Origin: Sediminibacillus halophilus
GTDB lineage: Bacteria > Bacillota > Bacilli > Bacillales > Amphibacillaceae
Assembly: GCF_900103695.1 (NCBI RefSeq)
Contig: NZ_FNHF01000005.1
Span: 18,711 to 82,710 of the forward strand
Direction of reading: 5' to 3'
Length of the DNA: 64,000 nt
The translations under genes were made by a program, and so were the position numbers. The notes under the pieces were generated by a model. The model was given only the letters and a program-made list of their open reading frames with translations. It did no database searches and had not been told where the DNA came from. This document shows positions 1 to 8,211 of this stretch, one piece after another; the first letter of the stretch is position 1; each line of letters opens with the position of its first letter.

Positions 1-63
1 GGACCTACTGGACCTACCGGACCTACTGGACCTACCGGACCTACCGGACCTACTGGAGCTTAA
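1..63 (+). CDS. Collagen-like repeat protein, C-terminal end (partial)
   Basis: The first 60 bases are six 9-bp units, each reading Gly-Pro-Thr, followed by Gly-Ala and a TAA stop at 61-63. This is the end of a collagen-like Gly-X-Y protein whose start lies outside the window. Such tracts occur in BclA-type exosporium filament glycoproteins of spore formers and in some phage tail fibres. The following glycosyltransferase and epimerase genes fit a spore-surface glycoprotein, because threonines in these repeats are the usual sugar acceptors. The N-terminal targeting region and any C-terminal trimerisation domain cannot be judged; the protein ends directly with the repeat. Confidence 0.75.
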   Translation, partial: GPTGPTGPTGPTGPTGPTGA

Positions 64-77
64 GCGGGACAAAGTCG

Positions 78-114
78 AAAAAGGTGTTGATCAATCAGCA
101 CCTTTTTCTTTTTT
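78..114 (+). terminator. Terminator after collagen-like gene
   Basis: An AAAAAGGTG / CACCTTTTT stem around a short loop is followed by a T-rich run. It lies 15 bp after the stop codon. Confidence 0.8.
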
Positions 115-242
115 CACGAATCTAGTAAGATAATTGCCTTTTTCTTTAAGATAGGTTTTCATACAAACCAATTCCTGCTTCTCCAAATAAGCTAAAAGCA
201 GAAGGAATAAGTAGAACGTTAACAATTGAAAGGAGAATAATC

Positions 243-1346
243 ATGGTTTCTATTAGTTTATGTATGATAGTGAAGAATGAAGAAGCAGTGCTCGCCAGGT
301 GTTTGGAATCCATCAAAGATATCGTCGATGAAATCAATATAGTCGATACCGGTTCCAACGACAAAACAGTGAACATAGCCAAACAATATACGGATCGGGT
401 TTTTTATTTTGAGTGGATCGGGGATTTTGCGGCTGCTCGAAATGAATCGTTCAAATATGCTACCAAAGATTACATTTTATATTTAGATGCGGATGACGTC
501 ATTTTGGATGAAGACCGGGTAAAATTAAAAAAGTTGAAAGAAACCTTGAACCCTGAAGTGGATTCAGTATCGATGTATTACAATGCCGGAACAGATGAAT
601 ACGGAAATGTAACCCTGCAATATAGGAGAAACCGTTTAGTCAAAAGAAGCCGAAACTTTAAATGGAAAGGTGACTGTCATCAGTATTTGGAGGTTTACGG
701 AAATATAATAAATTCTGATGTAGCAGTCACCCACAAAAAAATCCGTCATTCAGTTGGCAGAAACCTGTCGATATATCAGAAAAAGCTGGATAGAGGTGAC
801 ACCTTCTCCCCTCGGGACTATTTTTATTACGGTAACGAATTAAGAGAAAACGGTCATTATGAAAAGGCGATTGAAAGCTATGAAAAAAATATCGCCATGA
901 AAGATGGCTGGATTGAAGATAAAGTGTATGCCTGCATAAACAAGGCAGACTGCCATCGGTACTTGGGAGAAACCGTTAAAGAATTGGAATCACTGTTCCG
1001 ATCGTTCCAGTTTTCTAAACTCCCCCGTCCGGAAACCTGCAGCCGTATCGGCTTTAATTTTCAACGTCAACAGGACTACAAGGCTGCGGTGTACTGGTAT
1101 GACTTAGCGACAAAACTGGAAACTGATCCAAATAAATGGAGCTTCACCTATCCCGCCTATGCTACTTGGTATCCCCATCTGCAAATGTGTGTCTGCTATT
1201 ACAATCTTCAAGATTTCAAAAAGTCTTACGAGCATAATGAAAAAGCTAGGGAATACCGTCCGAATGATAAAAAAATATTATTCAATAAAGAACTATTGGA
1301 AAAGAAACTCGGGATCAATCAGCATCAGACTGCTGGATTGAAGTAA
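243..1346 (+). CDS. Family 2 glycosyltransferase with TPR tail
   Basis: A cytosolic enzyme of 367 residues predicted to transfer a sugar from a nucleotide donor. The N-terminus has the family 2 (GT-A) pattern SLCMIVKNEE and a DADD metal/nucleotide-binding motif at residues 82-85. From about residue 187 the protein becomes a series of TPR-like helices (YYGNELRENGHYEKAIESYE and similar), typical of glycosyltransferases that modify proteins or peptides. An AAAGGAG site lies 7 nt before the ATG. The gene follows a collagen-like gene and is 17 bp before an epimerase gene, so a role in glycosylating the collagen-like protein is plausible but inferred. The actual sugar and acceptor are unknown. Confidence 0.85.
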   Translation: MVSISLCMIVKNEEAVLARCLESIKDIVDEINIVDTGSNDKTVNIAKQYTDRVFYFEWIGDFAAARNESFKYATKDYILYLDADDVILDEDRVKLKKLKETLNPEVDSVSMYYNAGTDEYGNVTLQYRRNRLVKRSRNFKWKGDCHQYLEVYGNIINSDVAVTHKKIRHSVGRNLSIYQKKLDRGDTFSPRDYFYYGNELRENGHYEKAIESYEKNIAMKDGWIEDKVYACINKADCHRYLGETVKELESLFRSFQFSKLPRPETCSRIGFNFQRQQDYKAAVYWYDLATKLETDPNKWSFTYPAYATWYPHLQMCVCYYNLQDFKKSYEHNEKAREYRPNDKKILFNKELLEKKLGINQHQTAGLK

Positions 1347-1363
1347 AGGGGAGGTGATGAAAA

Positions 1364-2302
1364 ATGTCTTTTGGTAACGTGCTAATTACCGGAGGCGCCG
1401 GATTTGTAGGATCCCAACTAGCAGCTGCCATGCTTCCGAATACTGATCAACTCTTTATTATCGATGATCTTTCGACCGGTCATAAGCAGTCCCTTCCAAA
1501 ATCACACAAGATATCTTTTTATCAGGCTTCGATTACCGACCAGGAAGTTCTGGAAGAAGTTCTACCTCAAGTCGATTATGTATTCCATTTAGCTTGCCGG
1601 AACTTGTTACTATCTGTCAATGATATCGAGGCCGACTTTCAGACGAATCTATTCGGTGGTTACTTTTTATTGAAGAAAACATTGGAATTAAATCCAGAGA
1701 TTAAACGGTTTGTGTACACATCGACAGCCTCTGTATATAATAATGCCGACATACTTCCTACCCCGGAAAGTTATTATGATATTTCCATGCCTTACGCAGC
1801 AAGCAAATTTTCTATGGAGCATTATTGTCATGTTTTTTATCACTTATCCAAGCTTCCCTTTACCACCTTAAGATTATCGAATCTATATGGTCCTGGCCAA
1901 TTGGCAGCCAACCCTTATTGCGGAGTGGTGGCCAAATTTTTTGAAGCAGCAGCATCAGGAGAACCGTTGATCATTTATGGGAACGGCGAACAAACTCGTG
2001 ACTTCACTTATATTGGAGACGGGATTGATGCCATTCTTATAGCAGCTTCTCATCCGACAGCAACAGGAAAGGTATTTAACGTGGGAACAGGCAAAGAGAC
2101 TACCATCCATCTGTTAGCAGCACAAGTAAAAGACATTACCGGGAGTAACAGTCCGTTAATATACCAGCCTGAACGGACGATTGATACTGTAACCAACCGT
2201 TGTCTTGATACCGAAAAAATCAGAACAGAAATAGGATGGAAGCCGAAACACTCCTTGCAGAAGGGGTTAGAAAGTACGTATGAATGGTTGAAAAGTCAAT
2301 AA
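1364..2302 (+). CDS. NAD-dependent sugar-nucleotide epimerase/dehydratase
   Basis: An extended short-chain dehydrogenase of 312 residues related to UDP-glucose 4-epimerases and GDP/dTDP-sugar dehydratases. The Rossmann motif GGAGFVG covers residues 10-16 (GxxGxxG), the TSTASVY strand holds the catalytic Ser/Thr near 119-123, and the YxxxK pair is Y144/K148. A GGGGAGGTGATG ribosome binding site precedes the ATG. It is co-directional with the upstream glycosyltransferase (17 bp gap), so it probably makes the activated sugar used by that enzyme. Substrate specificity cannot be read from the sequence. Confidence 0.88.
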   Translation: MSFGNVLITGGAGFVGSQLAAAMLPNTDQLFIIDDLSTGHKQSLPKSHKISFYQASITDQEVLEEVLPQVDYVFHLACRNLLLSVNDIEADFQTNLFGGYFLLKKTLELNPEIKRFVYTSTASVYNNADILPTPESYYDISMPYAASKFSMEHYCHVFYHLSKLPFTTLRLSNLYGPGQLAANPYCGVVAKFFEAAASGEPLIIYGNGEQTRDFTYIGDGIDAILIAASHPTATGKVFNVGTGKETTIHLLAAQVKDITGSNSPLIYQPERTIDTVTNRCLDTEKIRTEIGWKPKHSLQKGLESTYEWLKSQ

Positions 2303-2406
2303 TAATCAAGTGGAAAATGTAATAAGGATGAAATTCCTTCTAACAAGCTCTATATTATACAGAAATGAGCGGAGTGATCGATTTTCCTACAACCAAACAA
2401 ATGAAG

Positions 2407-2450
2407 AAGCCTGTATCGTCCATTAGTTAGTAATCTACGATACAGGCTTT
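2407..2450. terminator. Bidirectional terminator
   Basis: AAGCCTGTATCGT pairs with ACGATACAGGCTTT across a 17-nt loop. It separates the convergent epimerase and acetyltransferase genes; runs of A and T on either side allow use in both directions. Confidence 0.8.
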
Positions 2451-2493
2451 ATCTCGCTATTTATCTATTGATAAGATTTTGGCATGTAGCACT

Positions 2494-3054
2494 TCACGAA
2501 TTTTTTTTGTATTGATGCGGCCATTCTGCCGCAAGCATGCCATACACGACGTGATCGACAAAATGGTCATACAACCATTCCGCTTGTCTGATACATCCTT
2601 CTTTGGTAAATCCCAATTTTTCCGGTATCGCCCTGCTCTTCACATTCTCCGCTGCAGCCCGGATTTCGATGCGGTTTAAATCAAGTCTGTCGAAACCATA
2701 ACTGGTCAATGCTTTTACCGACCTGCTCATTATCCCTTTGCCTTGATGATTCTCTCCCAGCCAATAGCCAATTGAAGCACTTTTGTTGTGCCAATTGATT
2801 TCGTGAAAACCGATAACTCCTGCGATTTTCCCCCGGTATAGAATGGCGGTTGTAAGGCTCTTGTTATCTGCAAAGTGCTGTAATCCAGATTGAATGAATG
2901 CTTGAGTATCCTCTTTCCCAGTTGTTCCATCGACCCATCGCAAAAACTCACGTAAATATTCACGGGAACTGTCTGTCAAGGCAAAGAGTTCCTCAGCATC
3001 GTTTAATTCCATCAATTTTAATTGTACTTCTTCATCCACCTGATAAGTAAACAC
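2494..3054 (-). CDS. GNAT acetyltransferase, RimJ/RimL type
   Basis: A protein of 186 residues of the RimL/YdaF group of Gcn5-related N-acetyltransferases, which acetylate N-terminal amines of ribosomal proteins or small molecules with acetyl-CoA. The acceptor-site strand (AGVIGFHEIN), the acetyl-CoA loop region (GYWLGENHQGKGIMSRSV, with Q/R-x-x-G-x-G/A variant) and the C-terminal RNxxSRAIPEKLGF-like helix are visible. The start is GTG (3052-3054) behind an AGGGGGG site. It is a single gene facing the epimerase operon. The real substrate is unknown. Confidence 0.85.
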   Translation of the reverse strand: MFTYQVDEEVQLKLMELNDAEELFALTDSSREYLREFLRWVDGTTGKEDTQAFIQSGLQHFADNKSLTTAILYRGKIAGVIGFHEINWHNKSASIGYWLGENHQGKGIMSRSVKALTSYGFDRLDLNRIEIRAAAENVKSRAIPEKLGFTKEGCIRQAEWLYDHFVDHVVYGMLAAEWPHQYKKNS

Positions 3055-3264
3055 AAAAATCCCCCCTAGTGCCTTTTCTGTATTTCTATCAGTTTAACAT
3101 ACCCACCTGTGGCTTCAATCCCTCCTAACCTGGTCCATGCACTTTTCGCTTGCCTTGCTGCTTGTTAACTGGCGCACTTAATATAAACGATGCAGTAACT
3201 TCCCTTGTAGTACTTGGACCATTTTATAGGAGTGGTGTAGTCCAACGCTGCGGAAATACCCTGT

Positions 3265-3347
3265 GCTTTCCGCGGGCGGCTGGTGAGCTTCCTCGAGCTA
3301 ACGCGCTGCGGGGTCTCACCGAGGCCTTTCCTCCCGCAGGACAGGTG
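3265..3347 (+). repeat. Bacillaceae intergenic repeat, copy A
   Basis: A GC-rich segment in an AT-rich gap runs from GCTTTCCGCGGGCGG through TGCGGGGTCTCACC to CTCCCGCAGGA. This arrangement matches an imperfectly palindromic repeat found between genes in many Bacillaceae. The 900-bp gap 3055-3955 holds this copy and copy B and no credible gene; ORFs over this GC-rich segment are artefacts of the palindrome. Confidence 0.65.
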
Positions 3348-3699
3348 TTTTCGGTGGGACGAGTAATCGCAGTCCCAAGGAAGGCTGCGGCAGCGATGCA
3401 TCGCACGAAGAAAATCGTATTGTATTTTCGAGGAGTCTATAGGTATTTCCTCCGCTGAGAACAGCTACCTGTTTATAAACGAGTGTACTAGCCATTTTTC
3501 TCTTGAATAACTTGTTACTGCGTGTGACTAGGATAATAAGCAGAGTCCAAGAGAAGGAGAAAAGATGGAACCCCAACTGTTTTTTTAGAAGAGAAGTACA
3601 CGATTCCAAGCAAGCCTTTTTAAGATGTCTTGTTGGGATTCAATGGAAAAGGTTTCTACGCTTACGATAATCAGCACGCTTCTTAGCGCAGGTACCATA

Positions 3700-3797
3700 C
3701 GCAGATTCCTGCGGGAAAAGCGCGAGCTGAAGATCCACTTGGAAAAGCGGTGTTCTTTACCAAGTTAGCTGAAGCCGTGCCCGCGGAAAGCGAAGTA
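3700..3797 (-). repeat. Bacillaceae intergenic repeat, copy B
   Basis: Reading on the minus strand it has GCTTTCCGCGGGCACGG, TTCAGCTAACTTGG, an inner palindrome, CCAAGTGGATCTTCAGCTCG and TTCCCGCAGGAATCTGCG. It is closely similar to copies at 8992-9052 (plus) and 12904-13008 (minus) and more distantly to copy A. Confidence 0.7.
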
Positions 3798-3913
3798 TGC
3801 TGCCGAAGCGGTGGTTAACACGCTTTTTGAACAGGCAATGGACTTTCCATTACAGTTACTGCGCAGTTTCTATCTTTCACGAATGCACCTGAATCTTTTT
3901 GAATGCAGCCAAA

Positions 3914-3948
3914 GCAAAAGGCCTCCCTAACAATATTAGGAGGTCCTT
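3914..3948 (-). terminator. Terminator of cadCA operon
   Basis: On the minus strand GACCTCCTAA pairs with TTAGGGAGGCC, followed by TTTTGC; it lies just after the cadA stop. Confidence 0.7.
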
Positions 3949-3955
3949 AGAAGTA

Positions 3956-6079
3956 CTATTCTTTTACCCTAAGCAGACGGAGTCCGTTCAAGGTCACAAT
4001 CAAAGTGGCACCCATATCCGCAAAGATCGCCATCCATAATGTCAACCATCCTGGGATTACCAAAAGCAGGGCGACAATCTTGATCAATAAAGCGAAAGAA
4101 ATATTTTGTTTTATAATTCGTAATGTATTTCTGCTTAATCTCATTGTAAATGGAAGTTTTTCCAAGTCATCAGCCATCAATGCAATATCTGCTGTCTCAA
4201 GAGCTGTGTCTGTTCCAGCTCCTCCCATAGCGATACCTACCGAGGAAGCAGCTAAAGCAGGCGCATCATTGATGCCATCTCCGACCATGGCGACATCCTG
4301 TTTCATCTGTAATTGTTTAATATATTCCAGCTTTTCTTCCGGCATCTGTTCAGCCTGTACGTCATCGATACCCAGCTGTTCGGCAATAGCTCTGGCCGTT
4401 TCTGAATTGTCTCCTGTCACCATTACTGTCTTGATATGAGAAGCTTGAAGTTTTCCAATAGATGCCTTACTTGACTCTCTAATGCTGTCAGCCACAGCAA
4501 GCAGACCGAGCACTTCCTTACTGGTTCCCAAAACGAGTACTGTTTTCCCTTTCCGCTGCATAGTCAGTATTTGATCGGAAAGGTTGCTTGACAGATGCAT
4601 CATTCCCGAAAACAGGTTCGGACTCCCTAAATAGTATTCTGTCTCTTTTACGGAAGCTTTTACTCCTCGCCCGGTCATCGAATAAAACCCTTCTACTGGC
4701 AGACGGCGATATTCCAAAAAGTCTTTGTCCGCCTTACGAGTTACCGCTGCCGCCAGCGGATGACCAGAGTTTTTTTCCAATGCAGCTGCAATAAGCAGTA
4801 TCTCTTTTTCTGTGTGTTCCGAAAGAGGCACAATGTCGGTTACCTCCGGAACCCCTTTTGTCAGTGTTCCTGTTTTATCAAAAGCAATTACCGACAGGGC
4901 ACCTGCTTTTTCCAAATAAACGCCGCCCTTGATAAGTACTCCATGTTTTGCAGCGTGTCCAATCGCCGTAACGATGGAAACAGGAGTGGATACAATCAAC
5001 GCACATGGACAACCGACTACCAAAACAGCGAGCCCTCTGTAGAGCCAATCGTGCCAATCCCCCAAAAATAAAGGAGGAACGATTGCGAGTATCAAGGCAA
5101 ACAAAATGATTACCGGTGTGTACCATGCGGCAAATTTATCAATAAATGCCTGGGAAGGAGCCCGTTCGGCTTGCGCCTCTTCCACTAAATGAATAATCTT
5201 GGCAAGTGTCGTATCTTCTGCCCGCTTTGTCACCTCGACTTCTATATAACCATCTTCATTCATAGTGCCGGCATATACCGTACTGCCTTTTTCTTTGTAA
5301 GCCGGTACGGATTCTCCAGTTATAGCCGCCTGATTGACAGTGGAACTTCCTTTTACGACTATTCCATCCATCGCGAGCTTTTGTCCAGGCTTTACAAGCA
5401 TCAAGTCTTTCACTTGAATATCTTCAACAGAAACCGAGATTTCCTGTCCATCCCTTCTGATTAGTGCCTGCTTAGGTGCTATGTCCAAAAGGGATTGAAT
5501 CGACTCTCGTGCTTTATCCATCGAATAGGATTCCAATGCTTCACTCACAGCAAAAAGGATGACGACCACTGCCGCCTCGCCCCATTCACCGATTGCAGCT
5601 GCCCCAATCACTGCTACCGTCATTAACGTCCGCATATCAAATTGAAAAGCAGCCAGATTCTTCAGTCCTTGGAGAAGCAGTTTATATCCACCTGTCAGAA
5701 TCGATATACCATATAAAAGTACCGGAATGAAGCCTTGGTCTATCTCCATATTTCCTGTAGTCCAGGCAGCAGCGAGAAAAATGATGGCCATCAGAACCCG
5801 AAGATTTTCTTCCTGTTTCCAAAAGGATGGCTTCTCCTGCTTAAACCGTTCATGCTCTTCTATCACTTTTAAATTCTCAAACGATCCTGCCTGTTCTAAT
5901 TGTTCAATGGAAGCATCCCCATAAACTGTCAGTTTCGCTGCGCCAAAATTAACGGTTGCATCTGAAACACCATCCAGGTGTTTTACGTTCGTTTCGAACT
6001 TTCCGGCACAGCCAGCTCAGGTAAAACCTTGTATTCGATAAACTTTTTTTTCATCTTCATTTATATGCTTATCTTCCAT
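3956..6079 (-). CDS. cadA: Cd/Zn/Pb-exporting P-type ATPase CadA with in-frame UGA
   Basis: An inner-membrane PIB-type ATPase that pumps Cd2+, Zn2+ or Pb2+ out of the cell. Read from the ATG at 6077-6079 the frame has 707 codons, the usual CadA length. Codon 21 (6017-6019) is TGA, at the first cysteine of the heavy-metal-associated motif: residues read GFT-stop-AGCAGKFE where CadA normally has GFTCxxCAGKFE. After it the frame is intact: HMA domain to about residue 70, TGES (254-257), CPC in the membrane (357-359), DKTGT with phospho-acceptor D401, GHPLAAA, and GDGINDAPAL. The ATG has an AAGGGGGGGTGG site and overlaps the cadC stop by 11 bp. An open frame without the UGA could only begin at GTG 5864-5866, which has no ribosome binding site. 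Selenocysteine, readthrough, mutation or sequencing error are all possible. Confidence 0.85.
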
Positions 6080-6437
6080 TTTCCACCCCCCCTTCTTCAC
6101 GGGTAAATGACTGGACTAGTAATTGAACCATTGATTCACTTTCTAATGAGTAAAACGCAAGCTTTCCTTGCTTACGGTATGTTGCCAGCCCCATTTTCCG
6201 CAAGTTCCTCAAATGATGGGAAGCGGTTGCCACAGAAGTCTCAATGATATTAGCTACATCGCAAACACAAAGTTCTTTTTCCTGGGATAAGGCAAAAACA
6301 ATTTTTGCACGGTTTTCATCCGCCATTGCTTTAAATAATCTCACTCTACCAGTAATATCTTCGCTGTTTATTTTGTTTTTCACCCGGTTAACTGTTTCTT
6401 CGTTATAACAATAAATATCACAACTTTCCGATTTCAT
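6069..6437 (-). CDS. cadC: ArsR-family metal-sensing repressor CadC
   Basis: A winged-helix repressor of 122 residues that leaves DNA when Cd, Pb or Zn binds. The metal-site motif ELCVCD is present in the recognition-helix region, followed by the helix-turn-helix segment ETSVATASHHLRNLRKMGLA and the wing YRKQGKLAFYSLE. A further N-terminal cysteine (ESCDIYC) could complete the type 1 thiolate site, as in CadC of plasmid pI258. It is the first gene of the cadCA operon, with an AGGAGGGGA ribosome binding site, and its 3' end overlaps cadA. Autorepression through the operator at 6451-6472 is expected. Confidence 0.93.
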   Translation of the reverse strand: MKSESCDIYCYNEETVNRVKNKINSEDITGRVRLFKAMADENRAKIVFALSQEKELCVCDVANIIETSVATASHHLRNLRKMGLATYRKQGKLAFYSLESESMVQLLVQSFTREEGGVENGR

Positions 6438-6450
6438 CGGTCCCCTCCTT

Positions 6451-6505
6451 ATTCAAGTGAATATTTGAATGAGTTTATTTTATACCATATTCATTTACTA
6501 TTCAA
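6451..6505 (-). promoter_or_regulatory. cadCA promoter and CadC operator
   Basis: On the minus strand TTGAAT (6500-6505) and TAAAAT (6477-6482) are 17 bp apart, a good sigma A promoter. Just downstream, 6451-6472 is an AT-rich inverted repeat containing ATATTTGAATGA, very like the known pI258 cad operator. Bound CadC would cover the transcription start. Confidence 0.75.
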
Positions 6506-6557
6506 ATGTTCATTAGAATGTTTTGGTTAAAGGGAGGCATCCTCTGAAACCCTTAAC

Positions 6558-6584
6558 AAAAAAACTCCCGATCAGGAGTTTTTT
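6558..6584 (-). terminator. Terminator of RsbR-like gene
   Basis: AAAAAACTCC and GGAGTTTTTT are separated by six bases, immediately after the stop codon of the minus-strand gene. Confidence 0.85.
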
Positions 6585-6590
6585 GCATAG

Positions 6591-7445
6591 CTATTCGGTT
6601 GTAATATTTAATCCTGCTAACAGGAGTGCCTGTTTCAATGAACTGTATGTACCGGTACTTTCAAAATCGATTCCCAATTGTACAGCTGTTTGAGCCACTT
6701 CCGGACGTATACCGGAAATAGTGGAAGAAATCCCCAACAATTTCAACATACGGGTCAGCTGATAAATTTGCTGAGCAATCATGGTATCGATTGTCGGCAT
6801 ACCGGAAAGGTCGATAAACAAGTGTTCAACCTCTTTTTCAACACATTTAGCTGGAATGGTCTCCATGACGAATTTGGCTCGGTAGGAATCCAATTCTCCA
6901 ATCAATGGAACAATCGCCATGTCTTTAAATATCGGAATAATCGGGGTACTTAACTCATGGATTAGTTCCTGCTGAGAGAAAAGGCGCTGTCTGGTAATCC
7001 GGTAATAAACCTCGGAAAACTTCGTTACCATTTGATTAAAAGCAGAATTTACTTTGCGATTCCAGCGTAGGATATCATCCTTCCGGATAATTTCTTCGTT
7101 TTCTTCGATAAAATGCAAGACAAACTCCATAAATACATTCTCTGCTTTGTTGATTGCTTCAATTACTTCATAAATAGGCGTATCTGAATCCACTCTACTT
7201 TCTCCGATTGTCCTTGCCCATTCATCTACCTGCTTATTTACCGTTCCTTCATCAGCAAGCAATGAACTGCTTACAGCTTCTATTGTCATTTTGTTCTGTT
7301 CACGCAGCATCGTTTCTACCCTATCATCCGAGTGCGCCGAGTAAATTGAACCATTTTTGCTTTTCCTTGTTTCCAGCCACCTGTCCGTAATGGAAGCAGT
7401 ATGATCGATCAAATATTGGTATAATAACTCGTCCTGTTTTGACAT
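6591..7445 (-). CDS. RsbR-type stressosome protein (RsbT co-antagonist)
   Basis: A cytosolic protein of 284 residues with an N-terminal all-helical, non-haem-globin-like sensor region (about 1-150) and a C-terminal STAS domain (about 165-275; VPLIGELDS, LFIDLSGMPTIDTM, GIRPEVAQTAVQLG). RsbR paralogues build the stressosome that traps RsbT and controls general stress sigma factor activation. Placing it on RsbRA by pattern puts S187 and T221 at the two kinase-target positions (T171 and T205 there, the same spacing of 34), so the first site is Ser rather than Thr. It stands alone, as RsbR paralogues often do; the signal sensed is unknown. Confidence 0.88.
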   Translation of the reverse strand: MSKQDELLYQYLIDHTASITDRWLETRKSKNGSIYSAHSDDRVETMLREQNKMTIEAVSSSLLADEGTVNKQVDEWARTIGESRVDSDTPIYEVIEAINKAENVFMEFVLHFIEENEEIIRKDDILRWNRKVNSAFNQMVTKFSEVYYRITRQRLFSQQELIHELSTPIIPIFKDMAIVPLIGELDSYRAKFVMETIPAKCVEKEVEHLFIDLSGMPTIDTMIAQQIYQLTRMLKLLGISSTISGIRPEVAQTAVQLGIDFESTGTYSSLKQALLLAGLNITTE

Positions 7446-7841
7446 ACTTCTCTCCCCCTTTTAATGTACCTTTTAGAACCTATTTTTCATTCAATCTTCC
7501 GACAAGTTTTCTAATCCCAAGTTTATCATACCTGTCGGGGGACTTATAAGGATGCGCTTTTGCACCCGGCTTATCTTCTAGTAAAGTCCTGTTCAAAAAG
7601 AATATTGTTGCCAAAATTTTGTCAACTACGACAAAGGTTATTAACATTGCCTTATCGTATCCCTACGAGCACTTGCTATTCGACTTCTGCAAAAGCACAG
7701 GGTAACCACAGTGCCGCGCGCCAAATCGATTAAGGCAGGAGATCAGGAAGACGCATCGAAGTTATAATGCAGCATTTCTCTCAAATGAGCCAATAACAAT
7801 TAGTATAGGAAATGAGCTTTAGGAAATAATAAAAAAACGCC
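7446..7841. other. Intergenic gap without recognisable gene
   Basis: About 400 bp between the RsbR-like gene (minus) and the 44-codon ORF (plus). I see the AAGGGGGAGAG ribosome binding site of the first gene and no convincing ORF, hairpin or repeat otherwise. Confidence 0.5.
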
Positions 7842-7870
7842 TTATAAATGTAAACGTTTTCTGGTATAAT
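7842..7870 (+). promoter_or_regulatory. Promoter of the 44-codon ORF
   Basis: Extended -10 TGGTATAAT (7862-7870) with a weak -35 TTATAA (7842-7847) at 17 bp spacing, 26 bp before the start codon. Confidence 0.6.
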
Positions 7871-7895
7871 AGAACTATCAAAAGGAGGTTTTTAT

Positions 7896-8030
7896 ATGGA
7901 ACAAAAGCCTTTGCACTACGACGGCAGCGGAACCCCGCCTGTTACGATGGAGAAAGCAAACAAATCGTCTTTAAAAATATCCGATGAAGCAAGAAAGAAC
8001 ATAAGTGGAAATCCTTATATAGGAAAATAA
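7896..8030 (+). CDS. Small protein of 44 residues, function unknown
   Basis: A short ORF that begins with ATG 6 nt after a strong AAAGGAGG site and ends in TAA, with its own promoter and terminator, so it is very likely translated. The product is hydrophilic (start [20 protein letters not shown], end NPYIGK), with no membrane segment, cysteine or signal peptide. I do not recognise the family. It lies between the stressosome gene and the azoreductase gene and forms an independent transcription unit. Confidence 0.65.
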   Translation: MEQKPLHYDGSGTPPVTMEKANKSSLKISDEARKNISGNPYIGK

Positions 8031-8045
8031 TAAAGCGCAGGAAGC

Positions 8046-8077
8046 AGGACCAGCCGGTGAAACGGCTGGTCCTTTTC
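8046..8077 (+). terminator. Terminator of the 44-codon ORF
   Basis: GGACCAGCCG pairs with CGGCTGGTCC over a 6-nt loop, followed by TTTT. Confidence 0.88.
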
Positions 8078-8079
8078 AA

Positions 8080-8144
8080 TTGACAGTTATCACAACGATG
8101 CTTTACTATGTTACCTTGAATTGTTTATCTTCAATTCAAGGTAA
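8080..8144 (+). promoter_or_regulatory. azoR promoter with perfect 13-bp inverted repeat
   Basis: TTGACA (8080-8085) and TACTAT (8104-8109) are 18 bp apart. Starting 2 bp after the -10, TTACCTTGAATTG (8111-8123) is repeated in inverse as CAATTCAAGGTAA (8132-8144), with 8 bp between. The position over the transcription start is that of a repressor operator. Azoreductase genes in Bacillus are controlled by MarR/DUF24 quinone sensors (MhqR, YodB); which regulator acts here is not known. Confidence 0.65.
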
Positions 8145-8211
8145 TGAGTTATGTATGTTTTTATATGCTTGTTTCCACACTAATCCTAATCAAAACAGAA
8201 AGGTGAGTTTA

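Noticed and set aside
3490-3590. Tiny ORF after AGAGAAGGAGAAAAG at about 3560
   Set aside because: Only seven codons and no context to support a leader role.
3150-3609. Several ORFs of 60-102 codons on both strands between the acetyltransferase and cadA
   Set aside because: They overlap the GC-rich palindromic repeat, lack ribosome binding sites and do not resemble proteins.
6017-6060. Hairpin just after the CadA UGA as a SECIS element
   Set aside because: A 5-bp stem with a 3-nt loop starting one base after the UGA is too small and too close to be claimed as a SECIS; kept only as a remark.
8080-8211. N-terminal extension of the azoreductase to 255 residues
   Set aside because: It would translate the promoter and operator; the family N-terminus and ribosome binding site are at 8212.
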